A stretch of 10,878 nucleotides of DNA from CAZVRZ01 sp964629965 (GTDB lineage: Bacteria; Chloroflexota; Anaerolineae; Anaerolineales; UBA4823). The notes beneath the pieces were generated by a model. The model searched no databases. It saw nothing but the letters and a program-made list of their open reading frames with translations, and was not told where the DNA came from. How positions within the stretch are numbered: position 1 is the first letter of the stretch; the number at the start of each line of letters is the position of its first letter. Made by a program: the position numbers and the translations under genes. Of the stretch, positions 1 through 7,619 are shown one piece after another. Location: contig CAZVRZ010000167.1 of the NCBI GenBank assembly GCA_964629965.1, positions 1 to 10,878 on the forward strand. Direction: 5' to 3'.

Positions 1-131
1 CCAGATTTCGCATGGACTTTCTCATGTCACCGCTAGGTGGCAACTTGGGTTAATTACAACGCCCCTGAGGGTTGCCGCTATCAAAGGTTTCGCATCACCA
101 GACCGACAAGACTCTTTAGATTTACTAGAGT
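1..131. other. Upstream leader of the kinase gene
   Basis: No gene is supported here. A 6-bp inverted repeat GGCAAC (39-44) / GTTGCC (71-76), with an inner GGG/CCC pair, could fold in a 5' leader, but the loop is long. I see no convincing -35/-10 pair and only a weak ribosome-binding site (a GAG just before the ATG at 132). Confidence 0.3.
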
Positions 132-2147
132 ATGGATCCTTCGAAAACAAAATTATTGCGACTATTGATGGTTGAAGACGTTGAAGCAGATGCTTATTTG
201 CTTGCCTGGGAATTAAAACGCAGCGGCTACGATCTTATCTATGAGCGCGTCGATACGCCCGAGGCAATGCGCTCCGCCCTAGAACAACAGAATTGGGATG
301 TGATCACATCCGATCACGTGATGCCGCGTTTCAATGCACCGTCCGCTTTGGCATTGGCGCAAGAATTGGCGCCAAATACACCATTTATTATTGTGTCCGG
401 AGAAATCGACTTGAACCTGGCTGTCACTTTGCTAAAAGCTGGAGCACATGATTACATTCAAAAGAGCGAGATAGCGCGCGTTCCGCCAGCTATCGACCGG
501 GAATTGGCTGAAATGGAACAACATCGCCAGCGCCGACGAGCGGAAGAGGAACTGCGACTCTCTGAAGAAAAGTTCACTAAAGCTTTTCAGAACAGCCCGG
601 ACAGCATCAATATCAATCGCCTGGCTGATGGTGTCTACCTGGCCGTCAACGAAGGGTTTGAGCGCATGTCGGGCTATTGTGCGGATGAAGCCATCGGTAA
701 ATCTTCTACAGAGATCAATATCTGGGTCGATCAGGGAGAGCGCGGACAGTTAATACTGGAATTGATGGAAAAAGGCAGCCTCGACCAAACGGAAAGGATT
801 GTCCGTACCAAAGACGGTACCTTAAAAAACTGCTTGACGTCTGCTCGTTTGATCACAATCAATGGTGAACCATGCATCATCGCATCTTCACGGGATATGA
901 CTTTACAGAAGAAAGCCGAGCAAACGATCCGCCGCCGGAATCGCGAATTGTTAGCAATCAACCAGATCGCCTCTGCAGTCACCACACAACTCGATCCATC
1001 TATTTTATTGGACATTGCCCTGCGCGGAGCGCTCGAACTAACCGGCCTAGAGAGCGGCGCCATATACTTGTTCGAGAGTAATGCTCAGTCACACCTTGCA
1101 GCCGCCCAAAACTTTGCACCTTCTCAGGCAAAGAATACTCTACCATTCCTGGCTAGCGAACAGATCCAGCGTGGCCTGGCTAAATTGGCCGGCATCTTCA
1201 ATTACCAGATCTTTCAATCTGCTTTACCTGGAGACTGCGGTCCATTCCAGGCCACCTTTCCTCTCATTCTGCAACGAAACATCATCGGCGCAATGTACCT
1301 GTGGGCAGAGGCAGCCGAGCCCGTTCAAGCAGACACTATGGAATTGGTGCAGAATCTATGTGGTACATTGGCATTGGCGCTCAATAATGCCCGCTTGTAC
1401 GAGACGGTTCAGCAGCATGCTGTTGAGCTGGAACAACATGTGAACGAACGCACAGCTCAATTGACGACTCTTAATCAGGAACTAAAAGCCTTTAGCTATT
1501 CCGCAGCCCACGACCTACGCTCTCCATTGCACGCGATCAGCGGCTTTAGCCAGATTCTGCTAGATGAACAAAGAGAACGCCTGGATGATGATGGCAAGCT
1601 GCTTTTATCCCGCGTATTGGAAAATGTTCAACGGATGCAGGAGATGCTGGATGCGTTACTGGCGCTCTCGAGACTATCTCAATCCACACTTCATCAGGAA
1701 GTCGTAGATCTGAGTGCACTGACTGCCAGTATCGCGGCTGAGATTCACCAGAACGAACCCCAACGGTGTGTCGACTGGCACATCCAAGAAGGGCTCATCG
1801 TACAAGGTGATCGTTCCTTGTTATATACCATGTTGGAAAACCTGTTAAGCAACGCATGGAAATTCACAGCTCCATATCCAGACGCCTTCATTGAGCTGGG
1901 CAGCTTAGCGGATGCCAGCGCGCCCAACAGCACTATATACTATGTGCGCGACAATGGCGCCGGCTTTGATATGAGCCAGGCTAATCAACTCTTTCAAGTA
2001 TTTCAACGTCTGCACACCGAAAGCGAATTTCCTGGCCACGGCGTGGGTTTGGCCTCGGTTGAACGCATTATACAACGCCATGGGGGACGTATCTGGGCCG
2101 AAGGCTCGCCGGGCAAAGGAGCCACTTTTTATTTTACCCTGGCATAA
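132..2147 (+). CDS. Hybrid sensor histidine kinase (REC-PAS-GAF-HisKA-HATPase)
   Basis: This 671-residue protein should autophosphorylate on histidine in response to a cytoplasmic signal. Domains in order: a receiver at about 8-125 (acidic pair E15/D16, phosphoacceptor D61 in the SDHVMP stretch, S89, K111); a short coiled linker rich in E and R; a PAS domain at about 146-262 ending in a PAC-like SSRDMT; a GAF domain at about 275-425; a coiled linker; HisKA with the H-box AAHDLRSPLH (H460); and HATPase_c with an N-box around N570-N574, G1 DNGAGF near 607-612 and G2 GHGVGL at 635-640. No signal peptide or membrane segment is visible, so it is probably soluble. The N-terminal receiver suggests it is driven by another kinase or belongs to a phosphorelay. 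No separate response regulator lies in the window. The ribosome-binding site is weak, so the exact start is less sure than the gene. It converges on manA with a 15-bp gap. Confidence 0.93.
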   Translation: MDPSKTKLLRLLMVEDVEADAYLLAWELKRSGYDLIYERVDTPEAMRSALEQQNWDVITSDHVMPRFNAPSALALAQELAPNTPFIIVSGEIDLNLAVTLLKAGAHDYIQKSEIARVPPAIDRELAEMEQHRQRRRAEEELRLSEEKFTKAFQNSPDSININRLADGVYLAVNEGFERMSGYCADEAIGKSSTEINIWVDQGERGQLILELMEKGSLDQTERIVRTKDGTLKNCLTSARLITINGEPCIIASSRDMTLQKKAEQTIRRRNRELLAINQIASAVTTQLDPSILLDIALRGALELTGLESGAIYLFESNAQSHLAAAQNFAPSQAKNTLPFLASEQIQRGLAKLAGIFNYQIFQSALPGDCGPFQATFPLILQRNIIGAMYLWAEAAEPVQADTMELVQNLCGTLALALNNARLYETVQQHAVELEQHVNERTAQLTTLNQELKAFSYSAAHDLRSPLHAISGFSQILLDEQRERLDDDGKLLLSRVLENVQRMQEMLDALLALSRLSQSTLHQEVVDLSALTASIAAEIHQNEPQRCVDWHIQEGLIVQGDRSLLYTMLENLLSNAWKFTAPYPDAFIELGSLADASAPNSTIYYVRDNGAGFDMSQANQLFQVFQRLHTESEFPGHGVGLASVERIIQRHGGRIWAEGSPGKGATFYFTLA

Positions 2148-2162
2148 GCCAAACTTTTGATC

Positions 2163-3140
2163 TTACGCCGCTAAACTGGCTTTTAGCAGGCGGAAATCTC
2201 CATAAAGCCGGTACTCTTCACAAGCCGCCGGGATCAGGGTCGATTGATATTTCTCCAGAGCAAACTCCGATGCACCCACACGCAAAATCGCGGTGCCATC
2301 AGTCACCATCAGGGCATGGAAACTCTGACCAGACGGATTCAGATCGAACCAGCCGCTATCTGAAGAAGACAATAAATCCAACGCAAAGAACGGCGATCTC
2401 ACAAGCTGGTAAACCCAGTTTGCCTGAATGGATTCCAGCCGAACCGGTTTTACATCAATATCTGGGTTCGTTACAGAAGCAGATTTTTCGATATGCAATT
2501 CGCGCCCAGATTTAGCAGGACGATCCCAATCATAAACCCGATAGGTCAGGTCTGATGTCTGCTGTACCTCATAAATCAACAAACCTGGTCCCAAAGCGTG
2601 CAGGACACCCGCTTCGATCAAGAAGGTATCGTTAGGATAGACATCATGCCACTGGGATACATCTAAAACTCTACCACTGCGAATGCTCTGTTGGAGAGTA
2701 TCATGCGATGTTCCAGATTTGATCCCGGCAATCAGCCGGGCTCCGGGTTCAGCCGCCAACACATGCCAGGCTTCAGTCTTTCCGAGGTGACCGGAACCTT
2801 CTAAAGCAAGCGCCTGCTCATTGTTCGGATGAACCTGGATAGACAGCCAATCGGCGCAATCCAACAACTTTATCAACAGAGGGAAGCGACCATCATCTTT
2901 GCAAGCAACTTTCTTTCCCAGGATTTGCAGTGGATACTTCAGAGTAATTTCTTGCAAAGTTTTCCCCTCGAAAGAACCACCGGCAATCACATTCTTCTCA
3001 TAAATTGCCCATACTTCCGCCAAGGGAACATCAGACGCGCCATCAGCCGTTGTTATGGATGGCTTTAGTTGGCAACCACCCCAGATATAATTTCTGAGAG
3101 TAGGTGTAAAAGTTAATGGCTGGTTGAATGTATTCTTCAC
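2163..3140 (-). CDS. manA: Mannose-6-phosphate isomerase, class I (short, Bacillus-type)
   Basis: The predicted reaction is zinc-dependent interconversion of mannose-6-phosphate and fructose-6-phosphate in the cytoplasm, linking mannose use to glycolysis or to mannose-activated precursors. The 325-residue length matches the short bacterial class I enzymes. Zinc ligands are visible: Q102 and H104 in IQVHPNN, E123 in KTEAWHVL, and H181 in EAGVLHALG. The active-site arginine is probably R201 in TYRVYDWDR. An N-terminal LRNYIWGG is typical of the family. The start is GTG (plus-strand CAC at 3138-3140), and it overlaps the GH5 stop codon by 3 bases (GTGA). This fits translational coupling and placement as last gene of the lacI-GH5-manA operon. 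It could act on a related hexose-6-phosphate, but the metal and arginine residues favour mannose-6-phosphate. Confidence 0.93.
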   Translation of the reverse strand: MKNTFNQPLTFTPTLRNYIWGGCQLKPSITTADGASDVPLAEVWAIYEKNVIAGGSFEGKTLQEITLKYPLQILGKKVACKDDGRFPLLIKLLDCADWLSIQVHPNNEQALALEGSGHLGKTEAWHVLAAEPGARLIAGIKSGTSHDTLQQSIRSGRVLDVSQWHDVYPNDTFLIEAGVLHALGPGLLIYEVQQTSDLTYRVYDWDRPAKSGRELHIEKSASVTNPDIDVKPVRLESIQANWVYQLVRSPFFALDLLSSSDSGWFDLNPSGQSFHALMVTDGTAILRVGASEFALEKYQSTLIPAACEEYRLYGDFRLLKASLAA

Positions 3141-4138
3141 AATGCATCCACTCTATTCTGCAGCAGCAAATCTAGTAACGAACGATCGACCGGGTACCCC
3201 AACACAGATTCATAGGAGGCACCAGGCCGGCCATGCAACCCAATGCCAAAAGGGCCATCAAATTCCCACAAAGCATAGCCCCAGCCAAACTCTTTGTAGA
3301 TGCTCAACAGATCAGCCAGCCAGCGAAGTGCAACTGAATTGGGCGTCTTATTGAAACAGCCAAACTCGCCAATATGTATTGCTGTACCCAAAGCCTGTAC
3401 GTCTCGCCAGGGTTGATAAAAGGAGCGCAGCGTTTCGCAATTCCAGATAACCCCATCCCAATCCATGTTTGGGAATTCCGGCTCAGGTAGATCCGCACTA
3501 CCATCCCACCAACCTGCCTGGTAGTGACTAACTGCCATAGGCTGATAACCGCGCCCACTGTGTATCACGCCCAGATCAGCCAGTTCCGGCATAGGCAGGT
3601 TTCCCCCTCCCAGTCCATCGATAACAATCAACCGATCCGGATCAATTGCCCGAATGGCTGCCACGGTACGACGGATCAGGGCAGCGTGTTTATGTCTCGT
3701 CATACCATATTGGCCAATGCCCGGCGGCTCGTTCAACAAATCGAAACTAAGCTCTTCGCCCGTGATGCCCAGGTAACGCTGGGCAAACTTCTCCCACTGA
3801 AAAACAAAGGCATCCTGGGCAATCTCATCTGACCACAGATTGTGTTTCTCGAGATCATTTCGATTAATGCAGTAACCCGGAGCGCGATGAATATTGAGAG
3901 ACATATGAATACCACGGGTACGACAGGCCTCCAGGTAACGGTCCAGGTATTCGAAGACCGATTCGTCCGGATGAAAATAGTCAAAATCGTTCACCCAAAA
4001 GCGGTAATCTGTTGGAATACGTACAAAGTTGAAACCAAAGTGTGCCAAGAAATCCAGCGCCCGTTTGTCCGCTAACATTGGATAATCTGAACGCCCTCTG
4101 GAAAACATCCATTGAAAGTTAAACCCGTAATAAATCAT
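3137..4138 (-). CDS. Glycoside hydrolase family 5-like glycosidase, cytoplasmic
   Basis: A 333-residue protein forming a single (beta/alpha)8 cellulase-fold domain with no signal peptide. It is likely to hydrolyse beta-linked oligosaccharides inside the cell. Visible GH5 marks are R40 in FVRIP, H84 in NIHRAPGY, the acid/base E137 in LLNEPP, H205-Y206 after the sixth strand, the nucleophile E258 in IHIGEFG, and the aromatic W291 in ALWEFDG. A good Shine-Dalgarno (AAAAGGA on the minus strand, plus 4146-4152) precedes the ATG at 4138. The gene starts 39 bp after lacI and its stop overlaps manA. The isomerase next door suggests a substrate containing mannose (mannoside or glucomannan fragment), but the sequence alone cannot separate mannosidase from glucosidase activity. 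GH5 subfamily is not assigned. Confidence 0.88.
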   Translation of the reverse strand: MIYYGFNFQWMFSRGRSDYPMLADKRALDFLAHFGFNFVRIPTDYRFWVNDFDYFHPDESVFEYLDRYLEACRTRGIHMSLNIHRAPGYCINRNDLEKHNLWSDEIAQDAFVFQWEKFAQRYLGITGEELSFDLLNEPPGIGQYGMTRHKHAALIRRTVAAIRAIDPDRLIVIDGLGGGNLPMPELADLGVIHSGRGYQPMAVSHYQAGWWDGSADLPEPEFPNMDWDGVIWNCETLRSFYQPWRDVQALGTAIHIGEFGCFNKTPNSVALRWLADLLSIYKEFGWGYALWEFDGPFGIGLHGRPGASYESVLGYPVDRSLLDLLLQNRVDAL

Positions 4139-4177
4139 CTACTAATCCTTTTACAAATTCTTGTTAAACGAACGAAA

Positions 4178-5212
4178 TCAATGTTCTGCAGGCCCAGCAA
4201 CCGAGCTGCGCTCGACAAGTACCGGGTGGATAGTGAGGGTCATGCGAGCAATGTCTGGACTTGCTACACGCAATTGCAGCAAATGGACAGCGGCGCGCCC
4301 CATTGTTACCATATCTACATGCATGGCTGTTAAGGCAGGCAAGGTGTTTGCGGAAAGATAGGTATCATCATACCCGATGATAGAAAGGTCATCTGGGATT
4401 TTCTTACCCAAAGATTGGGCTGCCCGCATAGCAACTACAGCAATCTCGTCATTAATAGCAAACAGAGCCGTGATCTGCGGATTATTCTGCAACAACAAGC
4501 GGGTTTGATCATACCCCTTTTCGTAATTGATATTAAAGCTTACTCTATACGAAACCGCGATGTTATTCACCTGGAGAGCATCCGTATAACCTTTGCGACG
4601 CTGACTCAGACTGGGATAGGCAAACTCCTCGCCGCCAATCAGGGCAATATGCCTGTGTCCCTTGCAAATCAAATATCCGACGGCATCATACGTAGCCTGA
4701 TAATTATCAGAGACAACGGCATCATAGCGATCTGTATTGGAATATCCATCGACCAGAACCAGCGGTGGGATAGCTCTGCCGGGGAGCGAGAGGATAGTCT
4801 CATCCACAAAAGCACCTGCCATTAGCAGTCCATCCAGGATGTCGCTGTAAATAAGGCTGGGTATCTGTTCAGGGTAATTCTCTTTGTTGACCGGCATGGT
4901 GCCAAAGAAGAGAGCAATACCACTCTGGCGGCAAACTTCTTCGATGCCAACAATCACCTGAGAGTAAAACGCATTAGCCTGCGGGGGAATACCAGATTCG
5001 GAACGAACAATCAAACCAATCGTGCGAAGTTGTCGATTTGCGGCAGACGTTAGTGTATTTTTAAAAGGGTATCCTAAATCATTGGCTGCATCCAACACAC
5101 GGGCGCGGGTTTCCTGGGAAATCCCTGGTTTCCGATTCAATACCAGGGAGACTGTGGCAATAGAAACACCACTGTGCCTAGCAACATCGCTAATAGTGGG
5201 CTTATCTGGCAT
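4178..5212 (-). CDS. LacI-family transcriptional regulator
   Basis: This 344-residue protein has the LacI/GalR architecture: a DNA-binding helix-turn-helix at about 6-25 (ISDVARHSGVSIATVSLVLN), a hinge near 46-60, and a periplasmic-binding-protein-like effector domain from about 63 to 335. The hinge segment is LGYPFKN rather than the common LGYRPN. The start MPDKPTISDVA is standard for the family, although no clear Shine-Dalgarno precedes it. It is the first gene of the operon with GH5 and manA, so it is probably a local repressor that responds to a sugar released or carried by that pathway. The promoter and candidate operator at 5235-5287 lie immediately upstream, which suggests self-regulation. 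The effector cannot be named from sequence. Confidence 0.94.
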   Translation of the reverse strand: MPDKPTISDVARHSGVSIATVSLVLNRKPGISQETRARVLDAANDLGYPFKNTLTSAANRQLRTIGLIVRSESGIPPQANAFYSQVIVGIEEVCRQSGIALFFGTMPVNKENYPEQIPSLIYSDILDGLLMAGAFVDETILSLPGRAIPPLVLVDGYSNTDRYDAVVSDNYQATYDAVGYLICKGHRHIALIGGEEFAYPSLSQRRKGYTDALQVNNIAVSYRVSFNINYEKGYDQTRLLLQNNPQITALFAINDEIAVVAMRAAQSLGKKIPDDLSIIGYDDTYLSANTLPALTAMHVDMVTMGRAAVHLLQLRVASPDIARMTLTIHPVLVERSSVAGPAEH

Positions 5213-5234
5213 AAAGAATGATCGAAAAATGAGC

Positions 5235-5254
5235 TAAATTTTCAATGAAATTTA
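5235..5254. promoter_or_regulatory. Candidate LacI-type operator
   Basis: A 20-bp imperfect palindrome TAAATTTTCAATGAAATTTA has 7 complementary bases in each arm. It contains the perfect odd palindrome TTTCA-A-TGAAA (5240-5250). It spans the predicted start of transcription, where a repressor would block initiation. Unlike many LacI-family operators it lacks a central CG, so assignment to this regulator is inference. Confidence 0.4.
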
Positions 5255-5259
5255 AGTAC

Positions 5260-5287
5260 ATTTTAGTGATTTCCATACCATTGTCAA
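5260..5287 (-). promoter_or_regulatory. Sigma70-type promoter of the lacI-GH5-manA operon
   Basis: On the minus strand an exact TTGACA (plus 5282-5287) is followed after 16 bp by TAAAAT (plus 5260-5265). Transcription would start near 5253, giving a leader of about 40 bases before the lacI ATG. The -35 lies only 30 bp from the start of the mini-element at 5318. Confidence 0.7.
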
Positions 5288-5317
5288 GGCAAAACGTCAT
5301 ATTTTGTGCTTGTCGTG

Positions 5318-5412
5318 TGTAGGATCTCAAAGATAGTGAGACTCATCTCACAGATATCTGAGACCCAGTCTCAATATATTTGAGACAATCTCACTATTTG
5401 TGAGACCCTACA
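5318..5412. mobile_element. 95-bp miniature element: two transposon left ends face to face
   Basis: The element begins TGTAGG and ends CCTACA, the same termini as the transposon at 5420-10557. It holds four quasi-palindromic units of the form TCTCA-N-TGAGA at 5325-5341, 5346-5363, 5369-5385 and 5389-5405. Measured inward from the left end the first two units begin at +7 and +28, exactly as in the transposon's left end. From the right end they begin at +7 and +27, unlike the transposon's right end (+7 and +50). It is therefore best read as two inverted left ends with nothing between them. Flanks TCGTG and AAGAT do not match, so no target duplication survives. It could be a deletion or rearrangement relic or a MITE-like derivative mobilised in trans. 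Confidence 0.75.
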
Positions 5413-5414
5413 AA

Positions 5415-5419
5415 GATGC
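5415..5419. repeat. Target-site duplication, left copy (GATGC)
   Basis: GATGC directly precedes the terminal TGTAGG at 5420 and is repeated directly after the terminal CCTACA at 10557. A 5-bp duplication is the usual product of TnsB-type transposition. Confidence 0.88.
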
Positions 5420-5502
5420 TGTAGGATATCAAAGATAGTGAGAATCATCTCGAAGATAATGAGAATAGCTTCAGCCAGGCACGAATCTCAAAGATAATGA
5501 GA
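5420..5502. repeat. Transposon left end with three presumed TnsB sites
   Basis: After TGTAGG, three 17-bp quasi-palindromic units follow at 5427-5443, 5448-5464 and 5486-5502 (core CAAAGATARTGAGA with a TCTC or TATC start). All three lie in the orientation opposite to the right-end units. The first two are close, and the third is separated by about 21 bp of unrelated sequence. Ordered repeats at each end are how Tn7-family TnsB recognises its element. Binding itself is inferred. Confidence 0.8.
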
Positions 5503-5523
5503 ATGCCCACAAGTGGATGGGCT

Positions 5524-6618
5524 TCATGGCTGTTCAGACAGGTTGCGCATCTGTAGATAACTGGCAAAGGCTTCTTGTAGGAAATCATAGTCACGTTCTT
5601 GCCAGGCTGGTAGTGCCCATTCTTGTTGAATCTGTTCCAAACGTTGTAAGCGGGTGGAAGCTGTGAGATGGGGAAGAAAATATCCACCATAAGCATCCAG
5701 TACCTGAAACAATCCCTGCGGCCAATTCATCAAGCCTGTAAATGCAACCTTATATAAAGAGTAAATTTGCTTGGGAGAGAGACGATGCAGGCATCGGGTC
5801 CGGGAGGAGACTTGCTTAGCCAGGCTATTAAAAGGATCGGGAAGGATCGACCATTCTTTTTGGCAGGTCAAGATTTGTTTGAGCAGATTTTCCAAGAGGT
5901 GATACAGTGAACTGGGCGTGGCAGTAGGGAACCCACAACGAAACAACCATTGCGGGTCAGGGATTTTCTCCAAAAACCAGCAGCGGAGGATGCGCTGGGC
6001 GCAAACGCTCAGTACATCCTCCGCGACTGAACCTGCTTGGGCAGTACATAAATCGGCCCAGCAAGCTCTGCAACGTCGTCTAACCACTTCCTGGACTGAA
6101 AGATGTGCGCCGCACCGTGGACAGGCCTTGACCAGTAAGCAAAGGTGTTCCGGACACATTGTAGTGGCAACTGGAATCCAATCCAAATGATGGTAAGCCG
6201 ATACTTTCAGGCATACAGGGCAATATTGGGCGACGGAAATGGGATGCAGATAATTTTGAGCATTGGTTGGCGAAAGGATTGTTTTGGGAACCTCCTCGAT
6301 CCAGTCCACTTGTATTTGTTGGTAGGAAGTTAAAAGCGGTGCAAAGCGATGCGGGCTGGCATTGAATAAAGCTTCCGGCGCAATTCCCGTCAACTGAGCT
6401 ATTTGCACAAAGGTTTCCATCCTGTTAGGACAAGCCAGATTGTCTCGGTCAAGAGACAGTTTCCGCTGCTGATCACAAATTTGGGTGATTGTGCGCACAC
6501 CTGGATAATAGTTGCGGAGTGCCAGTCGTTCCAGTAACGATGACAAGGACTCACTGGGCATGAGCCGGGTTCGACGCAGCAAGGGCCTCATGATGTGGTT
6601 CCTGTACCCGTTGTTCAT
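5524..6618 (-). CDS. tniQ: TniQ-family target-selection protein
   Basis: TniQ/TnsD proteins choose the target and recruit TnsC. This 364-residue protein has the family's N-terminal motif PSESLSSLLERLA (21-33), followed by paired zinc-binding clusters: C133-x2-C136, C155-x2-H158, C166-x2-C169 and C183-x2-C186, with the characteristic LDWIP at 145-149. The remaining 170 residues are helical-looking and not recognisable. The first ATG (6618) overlaps the tnsC stop by 4 bases (ATGA). An alternative ATG at 6591 (M10) has a better Shine-Dalgarno, AGGAA 7 bases upstream, and starts just before the conserved region, so the true protein may be 355 residues. It is intermediate in size between short TniQ and longer TnsD proteins. 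As the only such protein in the element it must carry any site preference. The target site it reads is unknown. Confidence 0.92.
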   Translation of the reverse strand: MNNGYRNHIMRPLLRRTRLMPSESLSSLLERLALRNYYPGVRTITQICDQQRKLSLDRDNLACPNRMETFVQIAQLTGIAPEALFNASPHRFAPLLTSYQQIQVDWIEEVPKTILSPTNAQNYLHPISVAQYCPVCLKVSAYHHLDWIPVATTMCPEHLCLLVKACPRCGAHLSVQEVVRRRCRACWADLCTAQAGSVAEDVLSVCAQRILRCWFLEKIPDPQWLFRCGFPTATPSSLYHLLENLLKQILTCQKEWSILPDPFNSLAKQVSSRTRCLHRLSPKQIYSLYKVAFTGLMNWPQGLFQVLDAYGGYFLPHLTASTRLQRLEQIQQEWALPAWQERDYDFLQEAFASYLQMRNLSEQP

Positions 6619-7619
6619 GAGGCTTTCAATGTCTCCGTCACCACTGACTTGCGCCGCTTCTTCTTAGCCGGTGCGCTTTCTGCCGGTAGTTCGTTCGAAT
6701 TCACAGGATTGGCAGGCTTCCCAGACTCTTCGGGAAATGACAGGAAAGGGTTCATCTTTCCCTTCACATGCCTGGCCAGCCGCTTCTCAAAGGCGGCAGC
6801 CAGGAAAGGCAGGGTAATTGTTCCCTGATGTTGCTGTTGAGCTAACCAGGCAGAGTACCTCAGTAAATTCATGAGATTTCCCATCACTCCATCGGTGGCA
6901 TAATGCAGCCGTTGAAGCAACTCCAGGCGGGGTAATGCTGTTGCTAAAGGAATTGTGGTATTTTTTTCTGCGTAGCTAATAAAGCGGGCGAACTCCTGCA
7001 TACTGGCTTCATTCGTCGGGTCGCAGTCAAAAGGAGCTAAGGTCTGCCGTACTGCAAACAAACGAGAGAGTTGCGCATTTGCATCCAAAATACGTTCAAC
7101 TTTGCCATCAATCCCGACCACTAAAAATGGGATACCGGTTTCCTTGATTAATACTTTGAGCCAGTCCGAGACCTGCTCCAGAATACGATTGGTCATTTTG
7201 TCGATGAGATGGTGAAAATCATCCAAAATAACCAATTCAACCTGGCAGGCAACCATTAATCTGATCAGGCGATAGTTCAGTGACCACAGGGTACCATAAT
7301 GGGCGGCTGGATCACCCAAGCGGGCCAGCATGGTTGCGGCCATCCCTTTCACTGTTACCGGTGAGGGCGTTTCTATGTAAAAAATGGGAATCCGGCTGCC
7401 ATCGCTTTGCTCCGTTTGCGGAAACAGCGCAGCGTAATCCCGAACCAGGGTGGACTTTCCAGCTCCAGTCACGCCTTCTAAAGACATACATTGGGGCTCA
7501 TTCGAAAGGCGGGACATTTCCTGGCATTCGCGAATGTCATGATGCAGGGCTTTGAAACGGGGATAGCGGATTAGGGCATTGTTCGCCTGGGTTAACAATG
7601 AGCGGGTTGGTTCATCCAT
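6615..7619 (-). CDS. tnsC: TnsC-family AAA+ ATPase
   Basis: TnsC forms ATP-dependent filaments or rings on DNA and links the target adaptor to the transposase. The 334-residue protein shows Walker A GVTGAGKST (49-57), Walker B LVILDDFHH (129-137, D133/D134), a sensor-like region FLVVGIDG near 165-172, and an arginine-rich LSRLF segment typical of the family's trans-acting site. The C-terminal 30 residues are low-complexity and strongly basic (KKKRRK near the end), an extension that might contact DNA or TniQ. Its ATG overlaps the tnsB stop by 8 bases, with AGGAG about 8 bases upstream. Its length resembles the compact TnsC/TniB-like ATPases more than the larger TnsC of Tn7. Confidence 0.94.
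   Translation of the reverse strand: MDEPTRSLLTQANNALIRYPRFKALHHDIRECQEMSRLSNEPQCMSLEGVTGAGKSTLVRDYAALFPQTEQSDGSRIPIFYIETPSPVTVKGMAATMLARLGDPAAHYGTLWSLNYRLIRLMVACQVELVILDDFHHLIDKMTNRILEQVSDWLKVLIKETGIPFLVVGIDGKVERILDANAQLSRLFAVRQTLAPFDCDPTNEASMQEFARFISYAEKNTTIPLATALPRLELLQRLHYATDGVMGNLMNLLRYSAWLAQQQHQGTITLPFLAAAFEKRLARHVKGKMNPFLSFPEESGKPANPVNSNELPAESAPAKKKRRKSVVTETLKAS

Noticed and set aside
2..174. Plus-strand open frame of about 57 codons entering from the window's left edge and ending at 174, possibly the tail of an upstream gene.
   Set aside because: It has no recognisable sequence, and it would overlap the kinase start by 43 bases. It is probably a chance opening.
2142..2196. Bidirectional terminator between the convergent kinase and manA genes (AAGCCA / TGGCTT).
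   Set aside because: The stem is only 6 bp with a loop of about 25 bases, and much of it lies inside the manA coding end.
5325..5502. The regularly recurring 17-bp repeats could be taken for a CRISPR array.
   Set aside because: Spacing is irregular, units are quasi-palindromic and degenerate, they are mirrored at the other end of the element, and no cas gene is present. Transposase binding sites explain them better.
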